This document shows positions 24,149 through 32,329 of a stretch of 46,489 bases of DNA, piece after piece. A program made the position numbers and the translations under genes. Origin of the DNA: a virus; IMG/VR virus record IMGVR_UViG_3300046463_000534, positions 1 through 46,489 of that record. One strand, 5' to 3'. The notes under the pieces are model-generated. The model saw only the letters and a list, made by a program, of their open reading frames with translations. It did not search any database and had not been told where the DNA came from. Each line of letters opens with the position of its first letter. The stretch's first letter is position 1.

Positions 24149-24330
24149 AACCCCATACCCATACCTGCCCCTCGTGTGGCACCTGGAGCTGTACGCGGAC
24201 GCAGTGCGTGAAACCGCTGAAGGCGATTTGTCAGCAACATGATCCCTTTTGGGTGACGGAGACCAAACGGGGGCTCCCGTCGAAAGGGAATCGAGGCTGG
24301 CAGTTATCGGTTCGCAGTGGAGACAAGTGA
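24145..24330 (+). CDS. Small Cys/His-rich early protein
   Basis: The 61-residue product begins MKPHTHTCPSCGTWSC and has further Cys at about 21 and 29, so a small zinc-binding knuckle is likely. It starts by ATGA overlap. There is no enzyme motif. Confidence 0.5.
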   Translation: MKPHTHTCPSCGTWSCTRTQCVKPLKAICQQHDPFWVTETKRGLPSKGNRGWQLSVRSGDK

Positions 24331-24333
24331 GCC

Positions 24334-25113
24334 ATGAGAACAGTCGACCGCGCCGCTCTTTCAACGCTGGCGATGGACTTTGTGCCGGAAGGCACACCGC
24401 CCCAGCCGTGGCTCGTGACCGTAGACGGCGCGGCATGGGCGATCTCCACGGACGGCCACGTGCTCGTGGCGTTCCGGCACGGGTGTATGGATTATGAACC
24501 CATCAGCCCCGCGCCGGAGAAATACGCGACTGCTATTCAAAAATGGCTCACGAAAGAGCGGCACCACGTCACCATTGGGCCCGCATCGGCGCTTATGGAT
24601 TTTGTCGATGTTAATGAGACACGTCCCGTCTGCGAGGAGTGCCACGGCACGGGCACCATTGAGTGCGACGAATGCGACGGAACCGGGACAATCGATTGTA
24701 CGTGTAGGGCGTGCGGGGATGAGCACACGGCGGACTGTGAGCATTGCACGGACGGGAAGGCGGACTGTGAGGCGTGCGCCGCTCAGCGACGTCAGAAGCC
24801 GACGCTGATTCTTGGGTCGCGCATGGACGCCCGACGTGTGCGGACCGCGCTTCGCGTGGCGCATCCCGACCGCGCGGAGACGATACAGGTCTCGTTCACG
24901 GGTAGCGGCGAGATAATGCTGATCGATCCGGTTGCGGATTCGGCGTGGCGTGTCGTGGTGATGGGTCTGAATAACACGGTGACGCCCATCGCGTCGTTCG
25001 AATGGCCCGTGTCCGACAACGCGGTAGATCCAGCCGTCGCAACGGGTCACGAACCGTCCACGCGCGAGGAAGAGACTTTATTTCTCTCTCTGCGTCGGCC
25101 AGGAGGATCGTAA
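24334..25113 (+). CDS. Possible sliding-clamp-like protein with a DnaJ-type zinc domain inserted
   Basis: The 259-residue protein has three parts. Residues 1-95 include AWAISTDGHVLVAF, like the TDGHRL segment of the bacterial beta clamp. Residues 100-148 carry five close Cys groups, two of them CxxCxGxG (CEECHGTG, CDECDGTG), the pattern of the DnaJ cysteine-rich zinc domain. Residues 158-215 (LILGSRMDARRVRTAL, IQVSFTGSGEIMLIDPVA, WRVVVMGLN) resemble a clamp C-terminal domain. Its place among replication genes fits. It may bind polymerase or be a chaperone-like adaptor. The clamp reading is an inference from short motifs. Confidence 0.45.
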   Translation: MRTVDRAALSTLAMDFVPEGTPPQPWLVTVDGAAWAISTDGHVLVAFRHGCMDYEPISPAPEKYATAIQKWLTKERHHVTIGPASALMDFVDVNETRPVCEECHGTGTIECDECDGTGTIDCTCRACGDEHTADCEHCTDGKADCEACAAQRRQKPTLILGSRMDARRVRTALRVAHPDRAETIQVSFTGSGEIMLIDPVADSAWRVVVMGLNNTVTPIASFEWPVSDNAVDPAVATGHEPSTREEETLFLSLRRPGGS

Positions 25114-25404
25114 ATGTCGCTGAGACGGCTGAATCCGCGCCGCGATCAGAACGAGGCCGACATCATCGATGCGCTCGAGCGGTGCGGCTTCACGGTGGCC
25201 CGGCTGAGTGCGCGCGGGGTGCCGGATCTCGTGATTGGGAAGCAGCGAGTGACGAAGCTGGCTGAGGTCAAGCGCGGGAAGGCGCAACTCAACGAGGCGC
25301 AACAGGCGTGGTGGGATATTTGGAACGGGAACGATCTGATTATTTTACGGCTCGTGGAAGACGTGACGCAGTTGGCGAAACACTGGCCCCGTCACGTGCG
25401 GTGA
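25114..25404 (+). CDS. VRR-NUC domain nuclease
   Basis: The 96-residue protein is one VRR-NUC domain: DQNEADIIDALERCGFTVAR, then ARGVPDLVIGKQ with the metal-binding Asp and TKLAEVKRGKAQL with the Glu-x-Lys pair. GGAGG lies about 8 bases before the ATG. Stand-alone VRR-NUC proteins in phages are thought to cut structured DNA such as Holliday junctions. All key residues are present. Confidence 0.8.
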   Translation: MSLRRLNPRRDQNEADIIDALERCGFTVARLSARGVPDLVIGKQRVTKLAEVKRGKAQLNEAQQAWWDIWNGNDLIILRLVEDVTQLAKHWPRHVR

Positions 25405-25440
25405 GGGGACGGATCACACACGGAGACAGAGAGACGACGA

Positions 25441-26391
25441 ATGACAAGGCGCGTTAGTGACCGGCGACCCCCATCCGAGGGACACATCCACGCGCAGTCC
25501 GCGTCGGAGACGGCTCCCCGCGTCTTTTACGAAGACGAGAGCGTGCGGCTATATCACGGGGATTGCTTGGCGATCTTGCCGACGCTGGAGCCAGTGGATC
25601 ACGTCATCACAGATCCGCCGTTCAGCAATGCGACCCATACGCGAGCGCGCAGCAATCGAGGGCATGGACGCGATCCTGTCACCGCCATCGATTTCACCGC
25701 CATCGATTTCACCGCCATCGATTTCACCGCCATCGATTTTTTATTGCGGGGTTTAGCTGAGAAATGCGGGCGATGGTTTATTGCCACCCTCGATTGGCGA
25801 CACGTCGCGGCGCTGGAATCTGCCACGCCAGAGCCGTGGGAGTTTGTGCGCTTCGGCGTGTGGGTGAAAACGAATCCAATGCCGCAATTAACCGCTGATC
25901 GGCCCGGCAACGGATGGGACGGCATTTGTTATTTGCACAATACGCGGGCTGGTCGAAAACAATGGAACGGCGGTGGTGAACACGGAAACTGGATCGGGCC
26001 AGTCGTGACGGATGGCCTGCATCCTACGGGGAAGCCGTTGCCGATGGTGATCGATTGGGTGCGGCTGTTCACCGACGAAGGCGAAACCATCCTGGATCCC
26101 TTCGCGGGATCTGGCACGACGCTCGTCGCGGCGAAGTTGAACGGGCGAAAGGCCATCGGGATCGAGATCAGCGAACAGTACTGCGAAGTCGCTGCAAAAC
26201 GCTTGCGCGAGACCGAACCGGGGCGACTCTTCGACACGATCCCGAAAGCGAAGCAAGTATCGTTCTTGAAGACGATGGGATCGCCCGTGTCCGACCCTGC
26301 GGTACGACGGACGGTGGGAGATCCCGGCACGTCCACGCGCGTCGACGCGTCTTCGTCGTCTGCTGCGCCTGATCTTCTGGAGGACCGATGA
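25441..26391 (+). CDS. DNA methyltransferase (amino-group, DPPF type)
   Basis: The 316-residue protein has motif IV DPPF at residues 58-61, HPTGKP at 194-199 and motif I DPFAGSGTT at 219-227, followed by GIEISEQYCEVAAKRL. This order (IV before I) is that of beta-class N6-adenine or N4-cytosine methyltransferases. It would mark phage DNA against host restriction or alter expression. Between motif IV and the next helix lies TAIDF repeated four times (81-100), an unusual insertion. No restriction partner is adjacent. The C-terminal 55 residues are a Ser/Arg/Asp tail. Confidence 0.85.
   Translation: MTRRVSDRRPPSEGHIHAQSASETAPRVFYEDESVRLYHGDCLAILPTLEPVDHVITDPPFSNATHTRARSNRGHGRDPVTAIDFTAIDFTAIDFTAIDFLLRGLAEKCGRWFIATLDWRHVAALESATPEPWEFVRFGVWVKTNPMPQLTADRPGNGWDGICYLHNTRAGRKQWNGGGEHGNWIGPVVTDGLHPTGKPLPMVIDWVRLFTDEGETILDPFAGSGTTLVAAKLNGRKAIGIEISEQYCEVAAKRLRETEPGRLFDTIPKAKQVSFLKTMGSPVSDPAVRRTVGDPGTSTRVDASSSSAAPDLLEDR
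25681..25740 (+). repeat. Four 15-bp tandem repeats inside the methyltransferase gene
   Basis: ACCGCCATCGATTTC occurs four times in a row (the last unit ends in T instead of C). Each unit encodes Thr-Ala-Ile-Asp-Phe and contains ATCGAT. Copy-number change would keep the frame. Confidence 0.95.
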
Positions 26392-26753
26392 CCGATCTCG
26401 GTGACGCCTCTCGGCTCATCCTTGTGTTCGAGGATGGTACGAACGCCGTGTACACCTATGGTGCCGGCACCTCGTTCGAGTGGAATAATCCGACGCAGCT
26501 GCCCGTGCGGAGTCTCCTCGTGGCTCCAATCACGTGGCACGGGACCGATCTCGGTGACGCGCTCCGCGCCCTCGTGGCGACATGGCGAAAGCGCCAAACG
26601 GTGCTCGAACAGCTCTACGAAGCCAATCGCGAAGATCATCGAGCATTCGCATTCGGCTGCGCTTCCGAAGCGAAAATATTCGAGGAACACGCCGACGATC
26701 TCGACGCGATCCTCGCCACCGTGGGCGATCCCCCGCAGGAGACAAACACATGA
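26388..26753 (+). CDS. Hypothetical early protein
   Basis: The 121-residue product starts by ATGA overlap with the methyltransferase. The N-terminal half is beta-rich (LILVFEDGTNAVYTYG) and the second half helical and acidic (LEQLYEANREDHRAFAFG, EEHADDLDAIL). No domain recognised. It may be co-expressed with the methyltransferase. Confidence 0.55.
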   Translation: MTDLGDASRLILVFEDGTNAVYTYGAGTSFEWNNPTQLPVRSLLVAPITWHGTDLGDALRALVATWRKRQTVLEQLYEANREDHRAFAFGCASEAKIFEEHADDLDAILATVGDPPQETNT

Positions 26754-26998
26754 CACCGATTGAGTTTCCAGAGCAAACGATTGTGTGGGCGAAGAATCAG
26801 CCGCCCTATCTTCCCTTGCCCGCCTACACCGATAACAGAGAGACGATCAGCTGTTGGTCGCTGACGTGGCGCGAGCGCCTCACGGTGCTATTGAAAGGGC
26901 GATTGTGGCTGCGGCAGATGAACTTCGGCGAGAAACTCCAGCCGCAAGCGCCGACCATCGACAGCCCGTTTTTGCCCCCGCAGGAGACGACGCGATGA
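26750..26998 (+). CDS. Small conserved phage-type protein
   Basis: The product is 82 residues, starting by ATGA overlap. The pattern IEFPEQTIVWAKNQPPYLPL followed by SCWSLTWRERLTVLLKGRLW and NFGEKLQPQ is one I associate with small proteins found widely in phages and prophages, of unknown function. No catalytic motif. Confidence 0.6.
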   Translation: MTPIEFPEQTIVWAKNQPPYLPLPAYTDNRETISCWSLTWRERLTVLLKGRLWLRQMNFGEKLQPQAPTIDSPFLPPQETTR

Positions 26999-27801
26999 TG
27001 CAACACGCCATGCTGACAATTTCCTATCCGTGCGGGTGTACGGCCACGGCGCCGCTGAGGACTTGGGACGGCGGCGATGCTGGGCATCTGCCGCTCTACT
27101 GCCCTGACCATGGAACCGCCTCTACCGCGCCACAGGAGATCCCGATGACGCACCCGCCGAAGGCCGAGACCCGCCTAGCGTTACGCCTCTTAGAAGAACG
27201 GCGCGCACAGCATCAAGCGAATCTCGACGGCTGGACTGAGCCGAACGGCTATCTGGTCCCGACCGAACCAGACGCAGACGAACGCGTGAAGATTCGCGCG
27301 CTTCTCACAGGCGCCATCCACGAATTGTCCTACTTGCTCTCGGCCGATCCCGCTCCCCCGGTGCCCGCGTCCGCAGGCCCGCCCTGCTGGTCGTTCGCCA
27401 TTGCCGACCTCGCCACAACCCTCCATGACGCTGTGACGGACGCGACCGATGTGCTTGGAGACGCGCTCTCCGCCTTGGCGGGGGCCTCCCCGTCCACGTC
27501 TCCCGTGCGGTCCGCAGAGATGGAATCCAGCCTGCCCGCCCCGGCGTGGCAGCCGATCGAGACGTTTCCCGATGACTTTAAGCGCGATGGAACGGTGGCG
27601 TTGCGGCCACATTTCGCGTTCGGTCCGATGGATGTTCGATGGAAGCCCGGAATGTACGACACCCCAAACGGCAAGAAACACATGAATTGGATCAACGGTG
27701 ACTACACGACCGCGTGGCCGGAGGAAGCGTTTTTACCGTTTTGGATGTCGCTCTCGGCGCTTCCCTCACCCCCTGCGTCCCCGCCAGAGGAGCCACGATG
27801 A
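26995..27801 (+). CDS. Hypothetical protein with N-terminal Cys motif and C-terminal DUF551-like part
   Basis: From ATG 26995 the product is 268 residues, overlapping the previous stop. It starts with YPCGCTATAP and YCPDHG, a likely zinc-binding head, then a helical part beginning at an internal ATG (27145) that has its own AGGAG site, so a second shorter product is plausible. A Pro/Ser linker leads to WQPIETFPDDFKRDG near residue 182, similar to the small DUF551 domain with its closing Trp motif. Function is unknown. Confidence 0.5.
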   Translation: MMQHAMLTISYPCGCTATAPLRTWDGGDAGHLPLYCPDHGTASTAPQEIPMTHPPKAETRLALRLLEERRAQHQANLDGWTEPNGYLVPTEPDADERVKIRALLTGAIHELSYLLSADPAPPVPASAGPPCWSFAIADLATTLHDAVTDATDVLGDALSALAGASPSTSPVRSAEMESSLPAPAWQPIETFPDDFKRDGTVALRPHFAFGPMDVRWKPGMYDTPNGKKHMNWINGDYTTAWPEEAFLPFWMSLSALPSPPASPPEEPR

Positions 27802-28211
27802 GTAGAAGCGGCTATTCGGATGATTGCGAGTGCATCGAACTCTATCGGCAAGCCGTGGACGCCGCAATTCTCGGCCGTCGCGGACAAGCCCTCTTAAAGC
27901 GGCTCCGTGATGCGCTGGACGCCATGCCAGTCAAGCGGCTCATCTCCGGCCAGATTAAGGATGCGGCAGGGGAGGTCTGCGCCTTCGGGGCACTCGATCC
28001 GGCCGCACCGAACGGCGACGACGAGGACGAGTCAGCGGACCTGCTCGCGCGGCACTTCGGCATCGCGCGGGCGCTCGCGGCAGAAGTCGTCTACATCAAC
28101 GACGAATACTGGACAGCGCGGCGCGAGACGCCCGAAGACAAATGGGTGCGGATGCGCGCGTGGGTTGAGAAGAACATCGGCCCGGACCTGGATGCGTCAG
28201 AGGAGCCGTAG
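27798..28211 (+). CDS. Conserved phage protein of unknown function
   Basis: The 137-residue product starts by ATGA overlap with AGAGGAG just upstream. Its pattern (MSRSGYSDD, LGRRGQALLKRLRDALDAMP, KRLISGQ, GEVCAFGALD, FGIARALAAEVVYINDE, ETPEDKWVRMRAW) is that of a protein widely present in phages of proteobacteria, with no known function. It ends the early operon. Confidence 0.65.
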   Translation: MSRSGYSDDCECIELYRQAVDAAILGRRGQALLKRLRDALDAMPVKRLISGQIKDAAGEVCAFGALDPAAPNGDDEDESADLLARHFGIARALAAEVVYINDEYWTARRETPEDKWVRMRAWVEKNIGPDLDASEEP

Positions 28212-28407
28212 ACGATGCCCCCGCGTTGGATGGACGCGCTGACCAATGCCATTCTCGGCATCGGTCAGGCGAAGGGGTGAGGTCGCTGGGGCGTCGATGA
28301 GCCGTCGTGAATTCCATCGCGGCGCGCATGTGCCGTGAACACGAGACGCGGGCGAGGTTCCCAGAACTCACGAGGCATGATGCGAGAAAGCAAAGCGAGG
28401 GCCACGA
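28212..28407 (+). other. Mostly non-coding gap with a possible 21-residue frame
   Basis: A very short frame from ATG 28215 to 28280 (MPPRWMDALTNAILGIGQ...) is possible but cannot be supported further. The rest holds no clear gene, promoter or hairpin. Confidence 0.3.
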
Positions 28408-28602
28408 ATGGGCGGTGAGTCTCAGAGCGATCGGATGGTGCGGACGGACGTGGCTGCGAAGCGGCTCGGCGTCCACATCGAGACCCTGTATCGCTGGATG
28501 CGTGCGGGCCATGTCGCGTACGTGCGGCCAGGCCGACGACGGAAACTCATTCGCGAGTCAGAGCTGCAACGCCTGCTTGAGCAACGTCGCGCAACGGCCT
28601 GA
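28408..28602 (+). CDS. Excisionase-type HTH protein
   Basis: The 64-residue protein has VRTDVAAKRLGVHIETLYRW followed by MRAGHVAYVRPGRRRKLIRE, a textbook excisionase/HTH_17 DNA-binding domain. It stands alone between the early operon and the late genes, which is a good place for a late-gene activator or a Xis. An inverted repeat overlaps its stop region. Two excisionase-type proteins exist in this genome (the other at 17561), so which one serves excision is open. Confidence 0.65.
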   Translation: MGGESQSDRMVRTDVAAKRLGVHIETLYRWMRAGHVAYVRPGRRRKLIRESELQRLLEQRRATA

Positions 28603-28723
28603 ATGTTCCACGTACAACATTAGGTAAGCGTTGAACGGCATAAGACAACACGCGCGGCCATTCTGCCGCTGACATCTTCGTAACTCACGCGCATACTTCA
28701 ACCTGAGCCGAATTAGATTCGGC
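28602..28723. promoter_or_regulatory. Inverted repeat and hairpin upstream of the late region
   Basis: AATGTT (28602-28607) and AACATT (28616-28621) form an inverted repeat at the end of the HTH gene. Further on, GCCGAAT-TAG-ATTCGGC (28707-28723) is a perfect 7-bp stem with a 3-base loop, just before the exported beta-helix gene. No consensus promoter was found in the interval. They may be regulator sites or RNA structures. Confidence 0.35.
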
Positions 28724-28737
28724 CTCCCTCAACACCC

Positions 28738-30585
28738 TTGAGTCTCGACCGCGTGCGCAGCGTCGTGGTTCTGATCGCGGCCCTGCTGCTGCCGGGGCAG
28801 TTCATCGTGCCTCGGGCGCCGGTGACCGTCGTCGGAACAGCGCAGACTTGTCTTGGCGCGACCTATTACGTCCGCACGGACGGCAACAACACGCACACCG
28901 GGCTGACCAATACCGCCGGGGGCGCGTGGTTAACGATTACGAAAGGGCTACAAACAGCGGTCGCGGGAGATTGTGTTCGCGTGCAGCCGGGTACCTATGT
29001 CGAACGGGCCACGCTCACGAATAGCGGCACTTCTGGAAACGTGATCACGGCCGTCGCCGATGGCCTGGTTAATACCTGCGGGTTTACCGTGAGCGGGAAG
29101 AATTATGTTCGTTTGATCGGCTTTACGATGGACATGTCGGTCGGGGGATGTTCGGGCGCCGTGATTGTCAGTAGCGGCACGAGCACTGGGCTGGAATTCT
29201 GGAACGACACGATCGAGAACACGGGCGCAAACAAAGCCTACAATTTCGACATTGGCCTCGGCAGCACGAATCGCTGCGACAAGTGTATTTGGCTCGGCGG
29301 GGTGCTGACGAACATTAACCAGAGCGGGACGAGCGGGATCGTGGGGACGTTGCTCGCAGGCGATGATGAATTTTTTGGCTATGTGGATATTTCCGCCGTC
29401 TGTTATGTGGGTATTGGCCCCGTCGGGACGCGAGACCGGTTCTATAACGACAACTTCAGCGCACTCGTTCAGTGTGGCGGGACGCATCCGGATAATTTTT
29501 ACATCGCCACGAATGCCACTGAGGGGTATACGTTCAGCGTTGTCGAAGCGACGTTCGGGCAGGGCACACCGACGGGCAATAACAACAAGTTCATGCACGC
29601 ACAGAACCAGGACACGCCGGACTGGTCCGATAACATCCAGCGGTTCAACGTGGGCACCAACATCGGGTCTGGCGTCTACAGTCAGTACTCGACGGGATCC
29701 GGCAGCAACATGCGCGAACGGTTCTATAACAACACGTGGGTGCTTGACGATCGGGCGGTGAACGGATCGCAGGCATGCGGCGCGGGATTCGCGTCAAGCG
29801 GTGGCGCGACCCTCTCGCTCGCGTTCTGGAACGAACTCTATCAGCAGTGCGTGAGCGACGATACGACCTCGGCCATTGATACGTTTGCGTTCTCTGGCGG
29901 TGCGGGCACGATGACGAAAACGCAGGATTACAACCTGACGTTCCGACAAGGCACGACGTATTCCTTCTCGGCGGCGTGGAACGCGCAATCGCACAAGCAA
30001 TCGAATATCGATCCGAAACTGACCAACGTTGCCGGGTTGGACTTCACCCTCGACGCCACGTCTGGGGCGAGAGGCACAGGTGGCCCCCTGACCACGGCGG
30101 TGAGTTGTAGCGGTACGACACTGACCGTCGCGGCTGGGACCGGCAGTTTCTTTGTGCCCGATGATTCGGCCAATTTGCCGGCCTATGGCGGGAAGTTGAT
30201 GCCCGGCGATACTGTGACGATCGGGGCGTCCACGACGCGCACCGTGCTGGCGCTGTCAGGCGATGCCTTGACGGTCGATTCGGCGCTGACCTGCGCTGGA
30301 GGCGATCCGGTCTATTACGGGAGCAGCAGCACGGTGGACATCGGCGCGTATCCCTACAAAGCCGGCGGGTATACGCTCACAGCCGGGAATGTCTGCGCGG
30401 GGAGCCTCTGCACGATCACGCCGAACGATGCGACCTTGGTGCGGATGGTTGTCTGCTACGAAGCGACGGTGCCCTATGCCGTGGTGAATGCCAGTCCGTA
30501 TACCTGTGCGGCGCCGAGTGGGGTATTTACGGCGCGCGTCTATCCGCGGTATGCGAGTCTAACCCACTATGTCGAGGTGCAATAG
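28738..30585 (+). CDS. Exported right-handed beta-helix (pectate-lyase-like) protein
   Basis: The 615-residue product begins at TTG 28738 or, more like a signal peptide, GTG 28753 (MRSVVVLIAALLLPG). The hydrophobic stretch and following Gly/Ala region look like a Sec signal. The segment ATYYVRTDGNNTHTGLTNT followed by WLTITKGLQTAVAGD and VRVQPGTYVERATL is the usual opening of beta-helix proteins that bind or cut polysaccharide. Many Asn/Thr/Gly turns support a long solenoid up to about residue 420. No ribosome site precedes either start. It could be a tail spike or a host-exported enzyme. Confidence 0.6.
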   Translation: MSLDRVRSVVVLIAALLLPGQFIVPRAPVTVVGTAQTCLGATYYVRTDGNNTHTGLTNTAGGAWLTITKGLQTAVAGDCVRVQPGTYVERATLTNSGTSGNVITAVADGLVNTCGFTVSGKNYVRLIGFTMDMSVGGCSGAVIVSSGTSTGLEFWNDTIENTGANKAYNFDIGLGSTNRCDKCIWLGGVLTNINQSGTSGIVGTLLAGDDEFFGYVDISAVCYVGIGPVGTRDRFYNDNFSALVQCGGTHPDNFYIATNATEGYTFSVVEATFGQGTPTGNNNKFMHAQNQDTPDWSDNIQRFNVGTNIGSGVYSQYSTGSGSNMRERFYNNTWVLDDRAVNGSQACGAGFASSGGATLSLAFWNELYQQCVSDDTTSAIDTFAFSGGAGTMTKTQDYNLTFRQGTTYSFSAAWNAQSHKQSNIDPKLTNVAGLDFTLDATSGARGTGGPLTTAVSCSGTTLTVAAGTGSFFVPDDSANLPAYGGKLMPGDTVTIGASTTRTVLALSGDALTVDSALTCAGGDPVYYGSSSTVDIGAYPYKAGGYTLTAGNVCAGSLCTITPNDATLVRMVVCYEATVPYAVVNASPYTCAAPSGVFTARVYPRYASLTHYVEVQ

Positions 30586-31299
30586 ATGTCGGCGTTTGTC
30601 CAATGTCAAACGGTGCAAAGCGGGGGCGTCGGGAGCCTTAGTAAATCGATCACGACGACGGCAGGCAATTCGATTGTCGTCTTCGTGGTGAACACCGCAC
30701 CCAAGGCGGGGTTTACCATTACGCAAACGTCCGGGGACGCTACCACGGCGACCGCCGCCGAGAACGATGATTCAGGACAGGCCTGGTATGTAACTTGTCG
30801 AGTGGCGCGCAACGTCGCTGGGGGCGCCACGACGTTCACGTTTACGATCAGTGATGTCAACGCGATGATGTTCCTCGTCGAAACGACGCCACTGAATGCC
30901 ACGTCGCTTGACGTGTTTGCGATCGAGGCGTCGTCGGCGGCGACGACGCATGCGGTCGGTCCCACATCGGCGATCGCAGACGCGACAGAATTGGCCTTGG
31001 CTGTCTGGGAGGCCGGCGGGAGCACGGCCAGTACGCCGTCCGTGAATAATTCGTTCACGATTCCGACAAACGGAAATGTGATGGGGGCTGGAGTGACTGA
31101 CTGCCGAGCCTGCTTGGCCTATCTGGATTGTACGAGTGCGCCGTCGGTGACGCTCACGACGACAGCGAGTGTCACGGCGCTCGGCCTCTTAGCGACGTTT
31201 CGCTTGGCGGGTGGTGGTGGCCCCACCACCGATCAACTGGCTGGTATTTGGGCCGAGTCAACGAACAGCAGCATCATCATCGGGAGAGTGGACGCATGA
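30586..31299 (+). CDS. Beta-rich virion-type protein
   Basis: The 237-residue product starts directly after the beta-helix gene stop. It is Thr/Ala/Ser/Val-rich with beta strands (LSKSITTTAGNSIVVFVVNT, TTFTFTISDVNAMMFLVETT) and a Cys pair near its end; the pattern is that of jelly-roll or Ig-like domains of structural proteins. The end overlaps the next ATG. It likely belongs with the beta-helix protein, but no function can be named. Confidence 0.5.
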   Translation: MSAFVQCQTVQSGGVGSLSKSITTTAGNSIVVFVVNTAPKAGFTITQTSGDATTATAAENDDSGQAWYVTCRVARNVAGGATTFTFTISDVNAMMFLVETTPLNATSLDVFAIEASSAATTHAVGPTSAIADATELALAVWEAGGSTASTPSVNNSFTIPTNGNVMGAGVTDCRACLAYLDCTSAPSVTLTTTASVTALGLLATFRLAGGGGPTTDQLAGIWAESTNSSIIIGRVDA

Positions 31300-31523
31300 A
31301 AGTCCGCGTGATCGGGACAGGCGAGCGAAAAACGTTTGAGGTTGTAAACGTCCTATTTAAGAGCACGTTGGGTGAGTTATGGCTACTCTGTAGCGATAAC
31401 AAGCACGCAGTGCTAGATGTGCAAAACGTAGAAATAGAGATTACAGACTCATTGCTACCACCGATGGCTTCCTACGAAATCCGCACGATGGTAGATACAG
31501 CTCCCCTAGTCTCAGTTAACTAA
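31296..31523 (+). CDS. Small AT-rich-coded protein
   Basis: The 75-residue product begins by ATGA overlap. It is a small beta-type fold (VRVIGTGERKTFEVVNVLFK, ELWLLCSDNKHAVLDVQNVE). The coding sequence has about 45% G+C, unlike the neighbours, and uses AT-ending codons, which indicates recent transfer. No domain known. Confidence 0.5.
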   Translation: MKVRVIGTGERKTFEVVNVLFKSTLGELWLLCSDNKHAVLDVQNVEIEITDSLLPPMASYEIRTMVDTAPLVSVN

Positions 31524-31945
31524 CATGGCGAATATTAACACATTTCCAGAACGGTTTAGATTAGGTAAGTCCAGTGCATCACCTTTTACTGCTCTGCAAC
31601 CTCAAACCGGAATCCCATCAGGAAAACTAGAATGGTGTTCCACCTGTAAAGACGAAGTGGACACAGACACACAAGCGCATCATCAGGGCACAACATATTC
31701 GTATAGGCGCAATTGTCTACGCTGTGGACAAGTGCTCGCGCGAGGCATCTATCATAATGTGCCAATTCTTAGTGCAGTCCCTCTACCGGCTGGGACTGTC
31801 GAATGGACAACCACGCCGGGACCGGATCGCAGATAATTCACAATAACAAGGAGAAAGAAACATGGCAAAGTTTGGCGTTAGTTGGGGCGATTTCGCCACT
31901 ACTACATCAGTAATCACAATGCTAAAGTTAGTGAGTGTTACTAAG
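31320..31945. other. AT-rich island (mosaic insert)
   Basis: By hand count, 60-base lines here have about 40-52% G+C (24 of 60 in 31501-31560), while 31981-32100 is 75-80%. The left edge is near codon 10 of the small gene at 31296 and the right edge is within the first 30 codons of the gene at 31862. Confidence 0.75.
31525..31836 (+). CDS. Small zinc-knuckle protein in AT-rich island
   Basis: The 103-residue product starts two bases after the preceding stop. It has LEWCSTCKDEVD and RRNCLRCGQVLARG, two CxxC pairs about 26 residues apart with His residues between them, so a zinc-binding knuckle is likely. It is coded with low G+C. No known family. Confidence 0.5.
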   Translation: MANINTFPERFRLGKSSASPFTALQPQTGIPSGKLEWCSTCKDEVDTDTQAHHQGTTYSYRRNCLRCGQVLARGIYHNVPILSAVPLPAGTVEWTTTPGPDRR

Positions 31946-32329
31946 GCGCCAGTAGAGATCGTGGAGGCTGCCATGTATGGCGGCGGTGTCACGGCTCCCG
32001 CGGATGTCCAGCACCAGGCGACCCTGTCGCGCGTCAGCGCGGCCGGCGCGGGCACCGGCACGGCCTCGCCGCCCGCGGGTGAGCCGTTCGGCAACTCGCT
32101 CGTCACGGCAACATCGACCATTCTCTGGAAGATGACGGCCGAGCCGACGACCTACGCGACCGTCTTCCCGGTCCTGTCCGCGTTCAACCAGCGCGGCGGG
32201 ATGCGGTGGGGCGTGCCGCGCGGAGAGGGCGTGTTCAACCAGTTCGAGAACACGAACATGCACACCGGCTGGCGCTGCCAGTCCTCGGTGGCTGGGGCTG
32301 TCGCAGGCCATCTCCACTGGTGGGAATAG
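31862..32329 (+). CDS. Virion-type protein with composition switch near its 5' end
   Basis: The 155-residue product has AAGGAG about 9 bases upstream of the ATG. KAPVEIVEAAMYGGG and AFNQRGGMRWGVPRGEGVFN look like the beta fold of small phage coat or decoration proteins. Codons 1-28 are AT-rich, the rest very GC-rich, which places a recombination joint inside the gene. Frame is intact across the joint. Confidence 0.5.
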   Translation: MAKFGVSWGDFATTTSVITMLKLVSVTKAPVEIVEAAMYGGGVTAPADVQHQATLSRVSAAGAGTGTASPPAGEPFGNSLVTATSTILWKMTAEPTTYATVFPVLSAFNQRGGMRWGVPRGEGVFNQFENTNMHTGWRCQSSVAGAVAGHLHWWE

